DNA from: Chloroflexota bacterium
Lineage (GTDB): Bacteria > Chloroflexota > Anaerolineae > Anaerolineales > Anaerolineaceae
Direction: 5' to 3'
Length of the DNA stretch: 64,000 nt
Assembly: GCA_009773005.1 (NCBI GenBank)
Contig: WOUT01000001.1
Coordinates: 125,389 to 189,388 of the forward strand
In this document: one piece after another, positions 10,101 to 20,655 of the stretch
Layout of the letters: every line of letters begins with the position of its first letter
Position numbering within the stretch: position 1 is the stretch's first letter
The notes under the pieces: model-generated
Told to the model about the DNA's origin: nothing
The model's input: the letters and a program-made list of their open reading frames with translations, nothing else
The model's database searches: none
Position numbers and translations under genes: made by a program

Positions 10101-11597
10101 TCAATCTACCCAATTGAAAGTTCGAGAAACGGCTTTTTTCCATTTCACATACTGCATTGCTCGGGTCGTTTCAGGCATATTTGGCAACCATTCCTTGTCC
10201 TTTTGCCAGTATGATAAAAGCTCATCCGTCGTTTGCCAAAAACCAGTAGCCAATCCCGCAGCATAAGCTGCTCCAAGAGCAGTTGTCTCCGTGATGCGGG
10301 GGCGGACTACCGGAACATTTAAGATATCTGCCTGGAACTGCATTAGAAGGTCATTAATAACCATACCTCCATCAACTTTTAGTGAATTTAGTTTAACCTT
10401 TGAATCAATTTCCATGGCGTCTAATACTTCTTTGGTTTGAAAAGCAGTCGATTCCAAGGATGCACGGGCAATATGTCCTTTATTTACATATCGAGTCAGC
10501 CCCACAATTACTCCGCGGGCATCTGACCGCCAATAGGGGGCAAAAAGACCCGAAAAGGCTGGTACCAAAAAAACGTCACCATTATCGGGTACAGTTCGAG
10601 CGAGAGGTTCGATGTCAGAAGATTTGTCAATAAGTTGGAGGTTATCCCGCAACCATTGCACCAATGCGCCGGCAATCGCAATAGACCCTTCTAGGCAATA
10701 CACGGCTGGATTAGAACCAATTTTGTATCCCACTGTAGTTAAAAGACCGTTCTTGCTAATAACAGGCTTTTCGCCTGTATTCATCAACATAAAACAACCG
10801 GTGCCATATGTGTTCTTTGCATCACCAGTGTGATAACAACCTTGACCGAATAGGGCGGCCTGCTGATCACCCAAATCACCAGCAATTGGAACACGGCTCA
10901 GCGATTTTTGAGTATAGCCATAAATCTCAGAGCTGGAAGCGATTTTTGGGAGAATTGAAGCGGGGATATGCATAATCTTTATCAATTCCTGATCCCAATC
11001 AAGGGTCTTTAAATCCATTAACATCGTGCGAGATGCATTTGTAACATCAGTGACATGAACTCCACCTTGGGTTCCACCTGTAAGATTCCAAATTAACCAG
11101 GTGTCCATGTTACCAAATAGGGTGATTCCTTTTTCAGCATCTGAGCGAGCAGTGGGGTGATGGTCCAAAAGCCATTGGATTTTTGGACCAGAGAAGTACG
11201 TCGCAAGGGGCAAGCCAGTTTTTTCGCGAAAACGGTCTATCCCCCCGATATCTTCAAGTTTGTTGCAAATATCATTCGTTCGAGTATCCTGCCATACGAT
11301 GGCATTAGCATATGGCTCACCTGTATTCTTGTTCCAAAGAACGCTAGTTTCTCTCTGATTGGTTATTCCAAGGGCGGCAATATCCGTAGAGGACAGACCT
11401 GATTTTCGCATGGCGCTTGCAATGACTTCTTGCGTATTTTCCCATATCTCATGCGCATCATGTTCTACCAGACCAGGACCTGGATAGATTTGTCTGTGGT
11501 CTCTCTGATCAATCGCAACAATGTTCCCAACCCGGTCAAAAACAATAAATCGAGTGCTGGTCGTTCCTTGATCTATCGCAGCAATAAAATTTGCCAT
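10101..11597 (-). CDS. glpK: Glycerol kinase
   Basis: [58 protein letters not shown]. Confidence 0.96.
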   Translation of the reverse strand: MANFIAAIDQGTTSTRFIVFDRVGNIVAIDQRDHRQIYPGPGLVEHDAHEIWENTQEVIASAMRKSGLSSTDIAALGITNQRETSVLWNKNTGEPYANAIVWQDTRTNDICNKLEDIGGIDRFREKTGLPLATYFSGPKIQWLLDHHPTARSDAEKGITLFGNMDTWLIWNLTGGTQGGVHVTDVTNASRTMLMDLKTLDWDQELIKIMHIPASILPKIASSSEIYGYTQKSLSRVPIAGDLGDQQAALFGQGCYHTGDAKNTYGTGCFMLMNTGEKPVISKNGLLTTVGYKIGSNPAVYCLEGSIAIAGALVQWLRDNLQLIDKSSDIEPLARTVPDNGDVFLVPAFSGLFAPYWRSDARGVIVGLTRYVNKGHIARASLESTAFQTKEVLDAMEIDSKVKLNSLKVDGGMVINDLLMQFQADILNVPVVRPRITETTALGAAYAAGLATGFWQTTDELLSYWQKDKEWLPNMPETTRAMQYVKWKKAVSRTFNWVD

Positions 11598-11655
11598 CTA
11601 GTGTCCTCCGCATAATTAGGAATACAGAAAAATTATACAATAATGTCTAAATCAA

Positions 11656-13443
11656 ATGCTTGCAAGACTCTGGACTTGTATGATAAGAATATTGTTATCA
11701 ATAGGAATTGTTCTGCTGGTTACTTCATGTTCAGAAAACTTGACCAATGACCTTGATATTCATGATATCCAGGGGTGTAGTCATATTTCACCTTTCAACG
11801 GTAAAAATGTAAGGAACATTGAAGGAGTTGTGACACACAAATACGACAACGGTTTTTCGATGCAGTCAATCACACCGGACAATGTACCATGTACATCCGA
11901 AGGCATATTTGTATTTACTGGAGATTATTCTGAAGTGATGCCTGGCGAACTTGTTAATGTCAATGGAAAAATTGTTGAATTTGTTGCAGGAAAGACTGCA
12001 AACTTTAACCTTTCCAGAACTGAATTGCACAACCCGATAATTACGATCATCTCTTCTGGAATCGAAATGCCAATGCCGATCAGGATTGGTGAGGGAAGTG
12101 GAAGAAGACCTTATACAGTGATTGAGGATGACCAGTTATCACAATTTGATATTGAAAGCGATGGACTGGACTATTACGAAAGTCTTGAATTTATGCTAAT
12201 TGAAGTAAAAGACGGATTGGTTGTGGGACCAAGAAATCAATTTAATGAGGTTGTCATATTGCCAACGAGTGAAATTAGTCAAAATTTGACCTCACATAGT
12301 GGTGCGTTAATTGGGTCTGAAATAGATCTAAATCCCGAAAAGATCATGGTGAAACTGCCAACTTATTTCGATCAACAAGTAAACTTGGGGGACTCAACTA
12401 CATCTTCAATGATTGGAATCATGGATTATTCTTACGGGAATTATAAAATATTTACAGTAAATGACATATCATTTCAAACAAAAAATAACTTCTATGAACT
12501 ATTCCAACGAAATGAACAAAAATTGACAATTGCGTCATACAACCTTGAAAACTTGTCACTTTATGATAATAAGTCGAGATTTTCTGCAATAGCAAAACAA
12601 ATTATCCAATCCATGGATTCGCCAGATATTTTAGTCCTTCATGAGGTAATGGATGATAGTGGAACTGTGGACGATGGAATTGTAAAGGCGAGTAAGACAA
12701 TAAAGTTGCTTGTTGATGAAATCTTAAAAAAGGGTGGACCGACCTATTATTTTAGCGATAACCCACCTGAGAATAATCAAGATGGCGGAATCGACGGGGG
12801 AAATATTCGCACAATTATTCTCTACCGTATAGATCGTGGGTTATTACTTGAAAATCCAGATCAAATGCTAGCAGGAATTTCTTATTCTGATGGATATTTC
12901 TCAATTTCAAAAAATCCTTTTCGGTTTGGAACTTCTGCAGAGGCATTCTTCACCGCGAGAAAACCAGCGATTTGGTTATTTCGACAAAACGAATTTCAGT
13001 TTTTTGTTGTAGGTGTTCATTTGACATCACAAGGCGCAAATTCGCCACTGTGGGGGAGTCAACAACCGCAACTAAAGCCAGAAGAAGAGAAAAGGATAGA
13101 ACAAGCGAGGATTGTTTCTGTGTTTACTTCAAGGATCATTTCCCAGGACCCAAATGTTCCCATTTTTATTGCTGGAGACATGAACGATAATCCTTGGTCA
13201 AAAACGCTCAAAGCACTTGAAGGAGAGGAATTTGTAAATTGCGGCGTATTGGATGAATCAAACGAACAGTATTCATATATTTTTGAAGGAATTGCACAAC
13301 AACTTGACTACATTTTTCTTAATAAAAGCCAAATCGATATCCATACAAATTGTCAATTCATTCACATGAATACGTTTTATGATGCCGCAAAACAAATTTC
13401 AGATCATGATGCTGTTATTGCGGAAATAGTTCTGGAACGTTGA
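11656..13443 (+). CDS. Lipoprotein with endonuclease/exonuclease/phosphatase domain
   Basis: Signal plus lipobox (LLVTSC); IASYNLENLSLYD, HEVMDD, GDMNDNPWS, ISDHDAVIAEI. Start may be the later ATG at 11680. Confidence 0.85.
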   Translation: MLARLWTCMIRILLSIGIVLLVTSCSENLTNDLDIHDIQGCSHISPFNGKNVRNIEGVVTHKYDNGFSMQSITPDNVPCTSEGIFVFTGDYSEVMPGELVNVNGKIVEFVAGKTANFNLSRTELHNPIITIISSGIEMPMPIRIGEGSGRRPYTVIEDDQLSQFDIESDGLDYYESLEFMLIEVKDGLVVGPRNQFNEVVILPTSEISQNLTSHSGALIGSEIDLNPEKIMVKLPTYFDQQVNLGDSTTSSMIGIMDYSYGNYKIFTVNDISFQTKNNFYELFQRNEQKLTIASYNLENLSLYDNKSRFSAIAKQIIQSMDSPDILVLHEVMDDSGTVDDGIVKASKTIKLLVDEILKKGGPTYYFSDNPPENNQDGGIDGGNIRTIILYRIDRGLLLENPDQMLAGISYSDGYFSISKNPFRFGTSAEAFFTARKPAIWLFRQNEFQFFVVGVHLTSQGANSPLWGSQQPQLKPEEEKRIEQARIVSVFTSRIISQDPNVPIFIAGDMNDNPWSKTLKALEGEEFVNCGVLDESNEQYSYIFEGIAQQLDYIFLNKSQIDIHTNCQFIHMNTFYDAAKQISDHDAVIAEIVLER

Positions 13444-13450
13444 ATGTGCT

Positions 13451-15016
13451 TTATTGACCAACTTGTGTGAGTTTTTTTTCAATTGCAGGCTGCCTGATAT
13501 TTCCAATATTATTCCGATTTATTTCGCTGGTCGCTTTTCGTTGGTTTTGCGCGTTCACCTTTCGGAAGTGATAACCATAAATCAATAAAGTAATCGCTAA
13601 CGCAAACTTAGAGGGATAGTGGAACAGCGTCCAAAAGAGCAGATTCCAATAATACTTGCCTTCTTTGGGATTAAGACCCATACGGAATATGGTTTTCAGA
13701 AATGCAAATATTTCTTTAAAGTAGACAAGACTTGGGATGTTTTCGGTACGGTAAGCGCGAAGCAACGTTTTGATTCTTGGATAAAGTAATTGAGGGGAAT
13801 AAATTGAATTTATGATATGGATGTAGCCATTTTTTAAAAGAATTGGATCCATTTTTGGAACTATATTCGTTGAACCATCAGCGTTGTCCCCAGACGTTTC
13901 ATGCAGAATTCTGCCCTCTGATTCCAACCGCTTATAAAGAGCTGTACCATTGGGCGCCTGAAGCAGTCCCACCATTGCAGTTACGATTCCAGATTCCTGG
14001 ATAAATTTGATCATTTGGTCGAAAATTTTGGGTGTGTCATTGTCGAAACCAACGATAAAACCAGCCATCACTTGAATCCCTGAGTGATGAATTTTATTTA
14101 TGCTCTTAAGCAAATCTCTTTTTGCATTTTGGTTTTTATTACATTCAATAAGACTGCTTTCATTGGGTGTCTCGATTCCAATAAACACTGTGGTAAAACC
14201 TGCAAGACTCATTAGTCTCATCAGGTCCGGATCATCAGACAAATTAATAGATGCCTCGGTAATAAAGGAATAACCTTTCTTGCCTTTTCTCCAATTGATT
14301 AAGGCAGGCAATATTTCCTCTTTGAGATATTTTTTATTTCCAATAAAATTGTCATCAACAAAGAAAACGTCTCTGCGCCAGCCTGCTTGATAAAATTGTT
14401 CTAATTCATTAATTATTTGAGTTGCTGTTTTCATACGAGATTTGTGTCCTAACAAGGCAGTGACATTACAAAAATCACATTGGAATGGGCAACCACGCGA
14501 AAATTGAATACTCATACATTCATAATCATCAATATTGATTAAAGAAATATCAGGTAACGGGCTTTTTTGAATATCCGCAAATTGATCAGTCGAATAGATG
14601 TGTTGGGGCTTTCGATTATTTTCAAGATCTGAGAGAAATTGCGGAAGTGTGATCTCACCTTCATTAAGAACAAAATAATCAACTTCAGGAAATTTCGTGA
14701 ATTCTGCTGTAAAAAGGGGGCCACCAGCCACAATTTTTTTATTATGTCTTTTTACTCTTCTGATCAAATCTTGACAATCAGAGCGTTGGACATCCATTGC
14801 GCTAATAAAGACGAGGTCAGCCCATTCAATATCTTCTTTTTTCAGCACAGAAATATTGGTATCAACTAATTTTTTTGACCAATTTTCCGGTAATAAGGAA
14901 GCAATCGTCATTAATCCTAATGGTGGGTTGTTGATTTTTTTACCTATAAATGCCAGAGCGTGTTTAAAACTCCAAAATGTATCTGGAAATTGGGGATAGA
15001 CCATTAATATATTCAT
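13451..15016 (-). CDS. B12-binding radical SAM protein
   Basis: MNILMVYPQFPDTFWSFKHAL..., SRGCPFQCDFC radical SAM motif, N-terminal cobalamin-binding-type region. Confidence 0.88.
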   Translation of the reverse strand: MNILMVYPQFPDTFWSFKHALAFIGKKINNPPLGLMTIASLLPENWSKKLVDTNISVLKKEDIEWADLVFISAMDVQRSDCQDLIRRVKRHNKKIVAGGPLFTAEFTKFPEVDYFVLNEGEITLPQFLSDLENNRKPQHIYSTDQFADIQKSPLPDISLINIDDYECMSIQFSRGCPFQCDFCNVTALLGHKSRMKTATQIINELEQFYQAGWRRDVFFVDDNFIGNKKYLKEEILPALINWRKGKKGYSFITEASINLSDDPDLMRLMSLAGFTTVFIGIETPNESSLIECNKNQNAKRDLLKSINKIHHSGIQVMAGFIVGFDNDTPKIFDQMIKFIQESGIVTAMVGLLQAPNGTALYKRLESEGRILHETSGDNADGSTNIVPKMDPILLKNGYIHIINSIYSPQLLYPRIKTLLRAYRTENIPSLVYFKEIFAFLKTIFRMGLNPKEGKYYWNLLFWTLFHYPSKFALAITLLIYGYHFRKVNAQNQRKATSEINRNNIGNIRQPAIEKKLTQVGQ

Positions 15017-15154
15017 ATTTGCTCCTATATTTGATTCGAGTGTAACTTCCAAATCACAGCAGGGAATGTGTAAGAGGTCATAGTCAAATGCATAGTTATT
15101 CAGTTAATGTGTGTAATGAATGTGTCGTTTAGGAGGGGGTGAATATGACCAGGA

Positions 15155-15163
15155 TGCTATAAT
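15155..15163 (+). promoter_or_regulatory. Extended -10 promoter upstream of the histidine kinase
   Basis: TGC-TATAAT, with TATAAT at 15158-15163, 8 bp before the ATG at 15172. Confidence 0.5.
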
Positions 15164-15171
15164 TGACTACA

Positions 15172-16368
15172 ATGGACCGAAATGTATCTTCGAAATTTAC
15201 ATTAAATACTGGTACTGACCTGGCGTTTGCTTTGGTAGTGTTTATCTCGTTTTTCGCAACATTTAGCAATGCGTCAGTAACAGAACCATTCTTGATCACA
15301 GTCATTATTCTGTTAGGCATTGCTTATATAACGAATGGCATATACGGTTTTGCGCATACAAGCAAAACAGGGACGACATTTGCGAAACTTGTTTATTTTT
15401 CGCTTCAACTAATAATTGGTGGATTGATCGTCTTCTATGGCAAAGGAGCTGGATTTAATGCTTTGATCCTTCTTCCCATTGTGGCGCATTCAGCTATGCT
15501 TTTAGATCAGGACTGGATGCTCGCCGCAAATGTAGCAATAATATTTACATTTATTATTTCTGTTTACCTATATTCAAGCAGCCTTAGCGTTGTTTGGGCA
15601 GCAGCGCCGATTTTTTTTGTAGGGCAGGTCTTCATTCTTATTTTTACACAAATGGCAGTGACTGAACAGCGAGCCAGAGTGAAGCTTGAAACGCTTGCAA
15701 CACAGTTGTCTGAGGCAAACAAACATTTAAGTGAATATGCTGATCGGGTTAGAGAATTGACGATTACCCAAGAACGCAATCGCATGGCTAGGGAGATTCA
15801 TGACGGATTAGGTCATTACCTGACAACTATTAGCATGCAGATTCAAGCAGCTTATGCAGTATTTTCCAATGACAAAGATAAAGCAAAGTCATTATTGACA
15901 ACTGCACAAAACCTGACGTCCATTGCGTTGGAAGATGTTCGAAGTTCTGTGTTTGCATTACGGCAAGATCCGAATGAGTTATCACCACTGTTTGAAAGAA
16001 TTGAAGAAATGGTTAAAGCTACATCTACACCTGGAAGAAAAATGAATGCCGAGTTAGTCGGTACTCCAAGGGTAGTTTCGCCCCAGATTGACCTAACTTT
16101 GTTTAGGGCAGCACAAGAAACAATTAACAATGCGAATAAACATGCTAATGCATCAAATGTTAAATTGATCCTTGATTACAGCGATAATAAAGGAATAACC
16201 CTCGTGGCTTGTGATGATGGAATTGGAACCGACAAGATCCTTCAAGGATACGGTTTAATAGGGATTCAAGAGCGCGTAAGATTACTTAACGGAATAATGA
16301 CGATAAATTCTTCTGCAGGTAAAGGATTTAATATAAAAATATCCATTCCGAGTAAAAATGAGCATTAA
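15172..16368 (+). CDS. Sensor histidine kinase (HisKA_3/NarX-like)
   Basis: Hydrophobic N-terminus; RNRMAREIHDGLGHYLTTISMQIQAA, NNANKHANASNVK, GYGLIGIQERV. Confidence 0.93.
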   Translation: MDRNVSSKFTLNTGTDLAFALVVFISFFATFSNASVTEPFLITVIILLGIAYITNGIYGFAHTSKTGTTFAKLVYFSLQLIIGGLIVFYGKGAGFNALILLPIVAHSAMLLDQDWMLAANVAIIFTFIISVYLYSSSLSVVWAAAPIFFVGQVFILIFTQMAVTEQRARVKLETLATQLSEANKHLSEYADRVRELTITQERNRMAREIHDGLGHYLTTISMQIQAAYAVFSNDKDKAKSLLTTAQNLTSIALEDVRSSVFALRQDPNELSPLFERIEEMVKATSTPGRKMNAELVGTPRVVSPQIDLTLFRAAQETINNANKHANASNVKLILDYSDNKGITLVACDDGIGTDKILQGYGLIGIQERVRLLNGIMTINSSAGKGFNIKISIPSKNEH

Positions 16369-17017
16369 AATATTAATTGCTGACGATCAGTCCTTGTTTC
16401 GGGAGGCCCTCCGAACTCTTTTAAGCGCGTATCCAGATTTGGATGTTATTGGGGATGCTAGCAACGGAGAGGAAGCGCTAAGATTGGCATTCAGCGTATC
16501 TCCTGATGTTGTTCTCATGGATCTTCGCATGCCCATAATGGATGGAGTTGAAGCAACTAGAAAAATCGTCCAACTTGGTAAAAAGATCAAGGTGATTGTT
16601 TTAACAACTTTTGATGATGATGAGACAGTTTTTGAGGGGTTAAGGGCTGGAGCAGTCGGTTATTTGCTTAAGGATGTAACATCAGAGAAACTAACCGAAG
16701 CAATCAGAGCTGCAAACAGGGGAGAGTATTTTTTGCTCCCATCAATTACAGCGAAAGTGGTTTCGGAATTTTCGAGGATATCCAGGCCCATCCCAAGAAA
16801 CCACGATTCATTTCTTGCTGATCCCTTATCACCTCGAGAAGTTGAAATATTGCGACTTGTGGCTACTGGCGCCAGCAATAGAGAAATTGCTGAACGTTTG
16901 GTTATATCCGAAGGAACTGTAAAAAACCACCTATCAAGTATTCTCAGCAAACTGAGCGTCAGGGATAGAATGCAAGCAGTATTAAAGGCGAAAGAATTAG
17001 GAATCATAAATTTATAA
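16358..17017 (+). CDS. NarL/LuxR-type response regulator
   Basis: ILIADDQSLFREALRTLL, VVLMDLRMP, LSPREVEILRLVATGASNREIAERL; overlaps the kinase stop. Confidence 0.95.
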   Translation: MSIKILIADDQSLFREALRTLLSAYPDLDVIGDASNGEEALRLAFSVSPDVVLMDLRMPIMDGVEATRKIVQLGKKIKVIVLTTFDDDETVFEGLRAGAVGYLLKDVTSEKLTEAIRAANRGEYFLLPSITAKVVSEFSRISRPIPRNHDSFLADPLSPREVEILRLVATGASNREIAERLVISEGTVKNHLSSILSKLSVRDRMQAVLKAKELGIINL

Positions 17018-17030
17018 AGCGAGATCTTAT

Positions 17031-17882
17031 ATGAATAAAGAATCCAATAATGGTAACAAAGAAAAGTGGATCCAATATGCTCCAATTATTGGAATTGTAC
17101 TGGTTGTATCTGGGTTTTTATTACTCCTTGACCAGCGTATTCAAACTCATTGGCTGTCGTTAGCAATTCCTGTTCTTATCAGCATTATCCTGATCATTTC
17201 TGGAATTTTGACTCGGAAGAGACTTTGGTTGATCCCTGGATTCATTCTTTTTGGAATAAGTTCAGCGATTTTCATTCTATTTCAACAATTATTTATTGCT
17301 GAAACAGTAATATTGATAAGTTGGGCGCTCGGATTAATTTCGGTTTCATGGTTACTTCTATTCACATCACTTGCTCTTTTGCGAAAAATCTGGACTTGGT
17401 GGTCTTTAATCGTAGCAATGGTTGCCGGCGCTTTAAGTTATAACTTTTCACTTTCAGATCAATCGTTATTAAGTTATATCTTTTCAATTTCAGTAGGAAT
17501 CGGTTTTTGTTTTTTACTATGGGGTGGGATCAAAAAAAGTCAAGGTTTGATAATTCCGGGTCTATTAATTTCCACAATTGGATCGGGCGTTTACTTTGCC
17601 TGGACTGATGCCAGCAATCCAAATGGATTAAAAGAAACCGGGATTATGCTCGTATGGTTCTCATTAGGGTGGATCTTGATTACAGTTTCTTCGAGAGTAT
17701 TTTCCAAGAAGTTTGTTTGGTGGCCTTTAATCCCCGGGGGCGTTTTAGCGATGGTAGGATCAGGATTATATATTGGAGGAAATCCTGAAAATGCCCTGGG
17801 ATTTTTCCAAAATACTGGTTCAATTGGTTTGATTTTATTTGGTGTTTACCTCATTTTGTTAAAATTTGGCATGAACAAATAA
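17031..17882 (+). CDS. Polytopic membrane protein, unknown function
   Basis: Multiple hydrophobic segments; directly downstream of the two-component pair. Confidence 0.75.
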   Translation: MNKESNNGNKEKWIQYAPIIGIVLVVSGFLLLLDQRIQTHWLSLAIPVLISIILIISGILTRKRLWLIPGFILFGISSAIFILFQQLFIAETVILISWALGLISVSWLLLFTSLALLRKIWTWWSLIVAMVAGALSYNFSLSDQSLLSYIFSISVGIGFCFLLWGGIKKSQGLIIPGLLISTIGSGVYFAWTDASNPNGLKETGIMLVWFSLGWILITVSSRVFSKKFVWWPLIPGGVLAMVGSGLYIGGNPENALGFFQNTGSIGLILFGVYLILLKFGMNK

Positions 17883-18251
17883 ATCAAATTCACAATTTAA
17901 ATGAGCATATCTTTATTTGATTCCTATGCCGTTGAGCTGTTGGTTCCTCGGTGAGAATAATTTTAAGTGAATTTTAGAAACCGAGAAACATATTCCGCTC
18001 AAAGTTCTAATAATAAACCTCAATACCAAGCTTTTTGCGTATCTACCCCTCAATAAGCCTCAAATTCTTTTTGATGTTTATGGCGATAGTTTATCGTAGA
18101 TTCTAATCGAGAAATAAATTGAAAATCGTGTTCAAGTGGCAAGGGGACATTATAAACTTTGGTGTAACAAGGCAATTCGCCCCCTGTTCAATTGTGTTAC
18201 CGCCTGATAAAATAAAGGGTTGTTAAAGTATGTTATATGATTGGATTGTAA

Positions 18252-20108
18252 ATGGAAAAAGAACGTTCAGATATTCGGAATATTGCAATTATTGCTCACG
18301 TTGATCATGGTAAAACAACACTGGTTGACGGTTTACTGAAACAGGCCAGAGTATTTCGTGAAAACCAGAATATTGTCGAAAGGGTAATGGACTCGAATGC
18401 GCTTGAAAGAGAACGAGGAATCACTATCCTGGCAAAGAATACGGCAATTGTTATCCCGGATAAAAAACGGGGTGGGATGGTAAAAATTAATATTGTTGAC
18501 ACCCCGGGGCACGCTGATTTCGGTGGTGAGGTTGAGCGTGTCATGAACATGGTGGACGGCGTTCTTCTCCTGGTTGATGCTGCCGAGGGGCCGATGCCTC
18601 AAACCCGTTTTGTTTTAAAAAAAGCTCTTCAGATGGGGCACCGTGCAATAGTTGTAATAAACAAAATGGATCGTAAAGATGCAGATCATGAAAGGGCGGT
18701 TAATCTCACTTTTGATTTATTCATTGAGCTCGGTGCGTCCAATGAACAAGCAGATTTCCCTATCATATATGCAAATGCCATAACTCAACAAGCTGGAACA
18801 ACAAAAGACCTCGAGCCGGATCTGCAGCCATTATTCAATGCTATTCTTGATACTGTTCCGCCACCTAAAGTTGATGTAGATGCACCTCTTCAACTTTTAG
18901 TTACAAATCTTGGATATGATGAATATAGGGGCGTAACTGCTGTCGGAAGGATTCACGCGGGTAAAATGAAAGCTGGTGGTCCTGTTGCCAGAATTCAAAA
19001 AGATGGGAAAATTCTAAATGAACGAGCCAGATATCTTTATATATATCAAGGACTTGAAAAAGTTGAAGTGGAATCAGCAGAAGCTGGTGAAATCGTTGCG
19101 ATAGCAGGGTTGGAAGGCATCGCTATCGGCGAAACACTTGCCGACATCGAAAATCCTATTGCCTTGCCGGTCATTGAAGTAGAGGAACCAACTGTTCGAA
19201 TGACTTTTGGCGTCAATACATCTCCATTTACAGGCAAAGAGGGTAAGTGGGGAACTTCACGCAAACTTAGAGAACGGCTATTTGATGAACTGAAAAATAA
19301 TGTCGCATTGCGTGTAGAAGAAACTGAAAGTTCAGACACCTTTAAGGTGGCGGGCAGGGGAGAGCTACATTTAGCTATATTAATTGAAACTATGCGTCGC
19401 GAGGGTTATGAATTTCAAGTATCTCGACCAGAGGCAATTTTCAAAAAAGATGAAAGTGGTGAGGTGTTAGAACCTTTTGAAGAGTTGCATATCGAAACCA
19501 GCCCGGAAACTGTTGGTACTGTAGTTGAAATGCTGGGAAGCAGGCGTGGAAAAATGCTTGATATGATAAATAACCCGGATAACACGGTGCATTTACGATA
19601 TTTAGTTCCAACCAGAGGTTTGTTAGGCTTTCGGTATCAGTTCTTGACTGCTACCCGGGGTATGGGTACACTGAATTCATTATTTCATGAGTACTTACCA
19701 TTAGCAGGTCCAATCGTTTCAAGGTCGACTAGCTCAATCGTATCATGGGAAACGGGTCTGACGACAACATTTGGTCTAAAAAATGCAGAGGAACGAGGAG
19801 TATTATTCATAGGGGCTGGGGTTGATGTCTATGAAGGTATGGTGGTTGGGGAAACACAAAGGCCTGATGATTTATCAGTTAATGTTTGCAAGAAAAAACA
19901 TTTAACAAACATGAGATCTTCAAACAAGGATATTGAAATTAGATTGGTACCACCATTGAATATGAGCATCGACCAAGCAATCGAGTATTTGGCAGAAGAT
20001 GAATTATTGGAAGTTACACCATTAAACTTCAGGATCAGAAAAAGAATATTAAATACAGACGAACGCGGCAAACAAACAAAGAAAGCAAAAGAGTTATTAA
20101 CAGAATGA
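18252..20108 (+). CDS. typA: Translational GTPase TypA/BipA
   Basis: [58 protein letters not shown]. Confidence 0.96.
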   Translation: MEKERSDIRNIAIIAHVDHGKTTLVDGLLKQARVFRENQNIVERVMDSNALERERGITILAKNTAIVIPDKKRGGMVKINIVDTPGHADFGGEVERVMNMVDGVLLLVDAAEGPMPQTRFVLKKALQMGHRAIVVINKMDRKDADHERAVNLTFDLFIELGASNEQADFPIIYANAITQQAGTTKDLEPDLQPLFNAILDTVPPPKVDVDAPLQLLVTNLGYDEYRGVTAVGRIHAGKMKAGGPVARIQKDGKILNERARYLYIYQGLEKVEVESAEAGEIVAIAGLEGIAIGETLADIENPIALPVIEVEEPTVRMTFGVNTSPFTGKEGKWGTSRKLRERLFDELKNNVALRVEETESSDTFKVAGRGELHLAILIETMRREGYEFQVSRPEAIFKKDESGEVLEPFEELHIETSPETVGTVVEMLGSRRGKMLDMINNPDNTVHLRYLVPTRGLLGFRYQFLTATRGMGTLNSLFHEYLPLAGPIVSRSTSSIVSWETGLTTTFGLKNAEERGVLFIGAGVDVYEGMVVGETQRPDDLSVNVCKKKHLTNMRSSNKDIEIRLVPPLNMSIDQAIEYLAEDELLEVTPLNFRIRKRILNTDERGKQTKKAKELLTE

Positions 20109-20293
20109 ACGTAAATGGACTAACAAAAAATATGATTTATAAAAAATATTTTGGATAAACTTCTTATGCCATCACTTATGCCATCTGAAATTTTAAATTA
20201 AACACTTATGCCATCCTTATTGACTTCTGGCAAGAAGTGTGATAAAGTTATTTAAGTAGGATGCAAAGTAGTTCTTGTTGGATGTAATAAAAG

Positions 20294-20388
20294 ACAGCCC
20301 AAGGCGAAAGCTCCAGGGCTGTTTATATTTGACCGCTCCGAGAGAACGAAACAATCCTAAAAAATAGTAAGTTTTGCTATAGGAGGCA
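20294..20388 (+). promoter_or_regulatory. Structured leader of the cold-shock gene
   Basis: acagccc...gggctgt hairpin (20294-20322) with an inner ggcGAAAgct hairpin; second stem CCT/ATAG with CTAT/AGG overlapping the AGGAGG Shine-Dalgarno (20381-20386). Confidence 0.45.
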
Positions 20389-20393
20389 AAAAA

Positions 20394-20606
20394 ATGTCAG
20401 AACGTATCATCGGCACGGTCAAATGGTTTAACGGAACCAAAGGCTACGGTTTCATCTCCCGCGAGGGTGGAGAGGATGTATTCGTACATTTCTCTGCAAT
20501 CCAGGGTGATGGCTATCGCAATCTCGAAGAAGGTCAGAAGGTTGAATTTGTAATCGAAAAAGGCCCCAAAGGTCTTCAGGCCAGCAATGTAACAATTGTA
20601 AATTAG
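20394..20606 (+). CDS. Cold-shock protein (CspA family)
   Basis: [46 protein letters not shown]. Confidence 0.97.
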   Translation: MSERIIGTVKWFNGTKGYGFISREGGEDVFVHFSAIQGDGYRNLEEGQKVEFVIEKGPKGLQASNVTIVN

Positions 20607-20621
20607 TTTACATGCCATTTG

Positions 20622-20655
20622 AAACAGCCCCTGAGATTTAGGGGCTGTTTTTTTT
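20622..20655 (+). terminator. Terminator of the cold-shock gene (overlaps the 3' end of the convergent recombinase gene)
   Basis: aaacagcccc...ggggctgttt stem plus T8. Confidence 0.9.

Noticed and set aside
17883-18251. ~370-bp non-coding stretch before typA, checked for RNA or gene remnants
   Set aside because: No convincing tRNA, strong hairpin or decayed coding frame found by eye.
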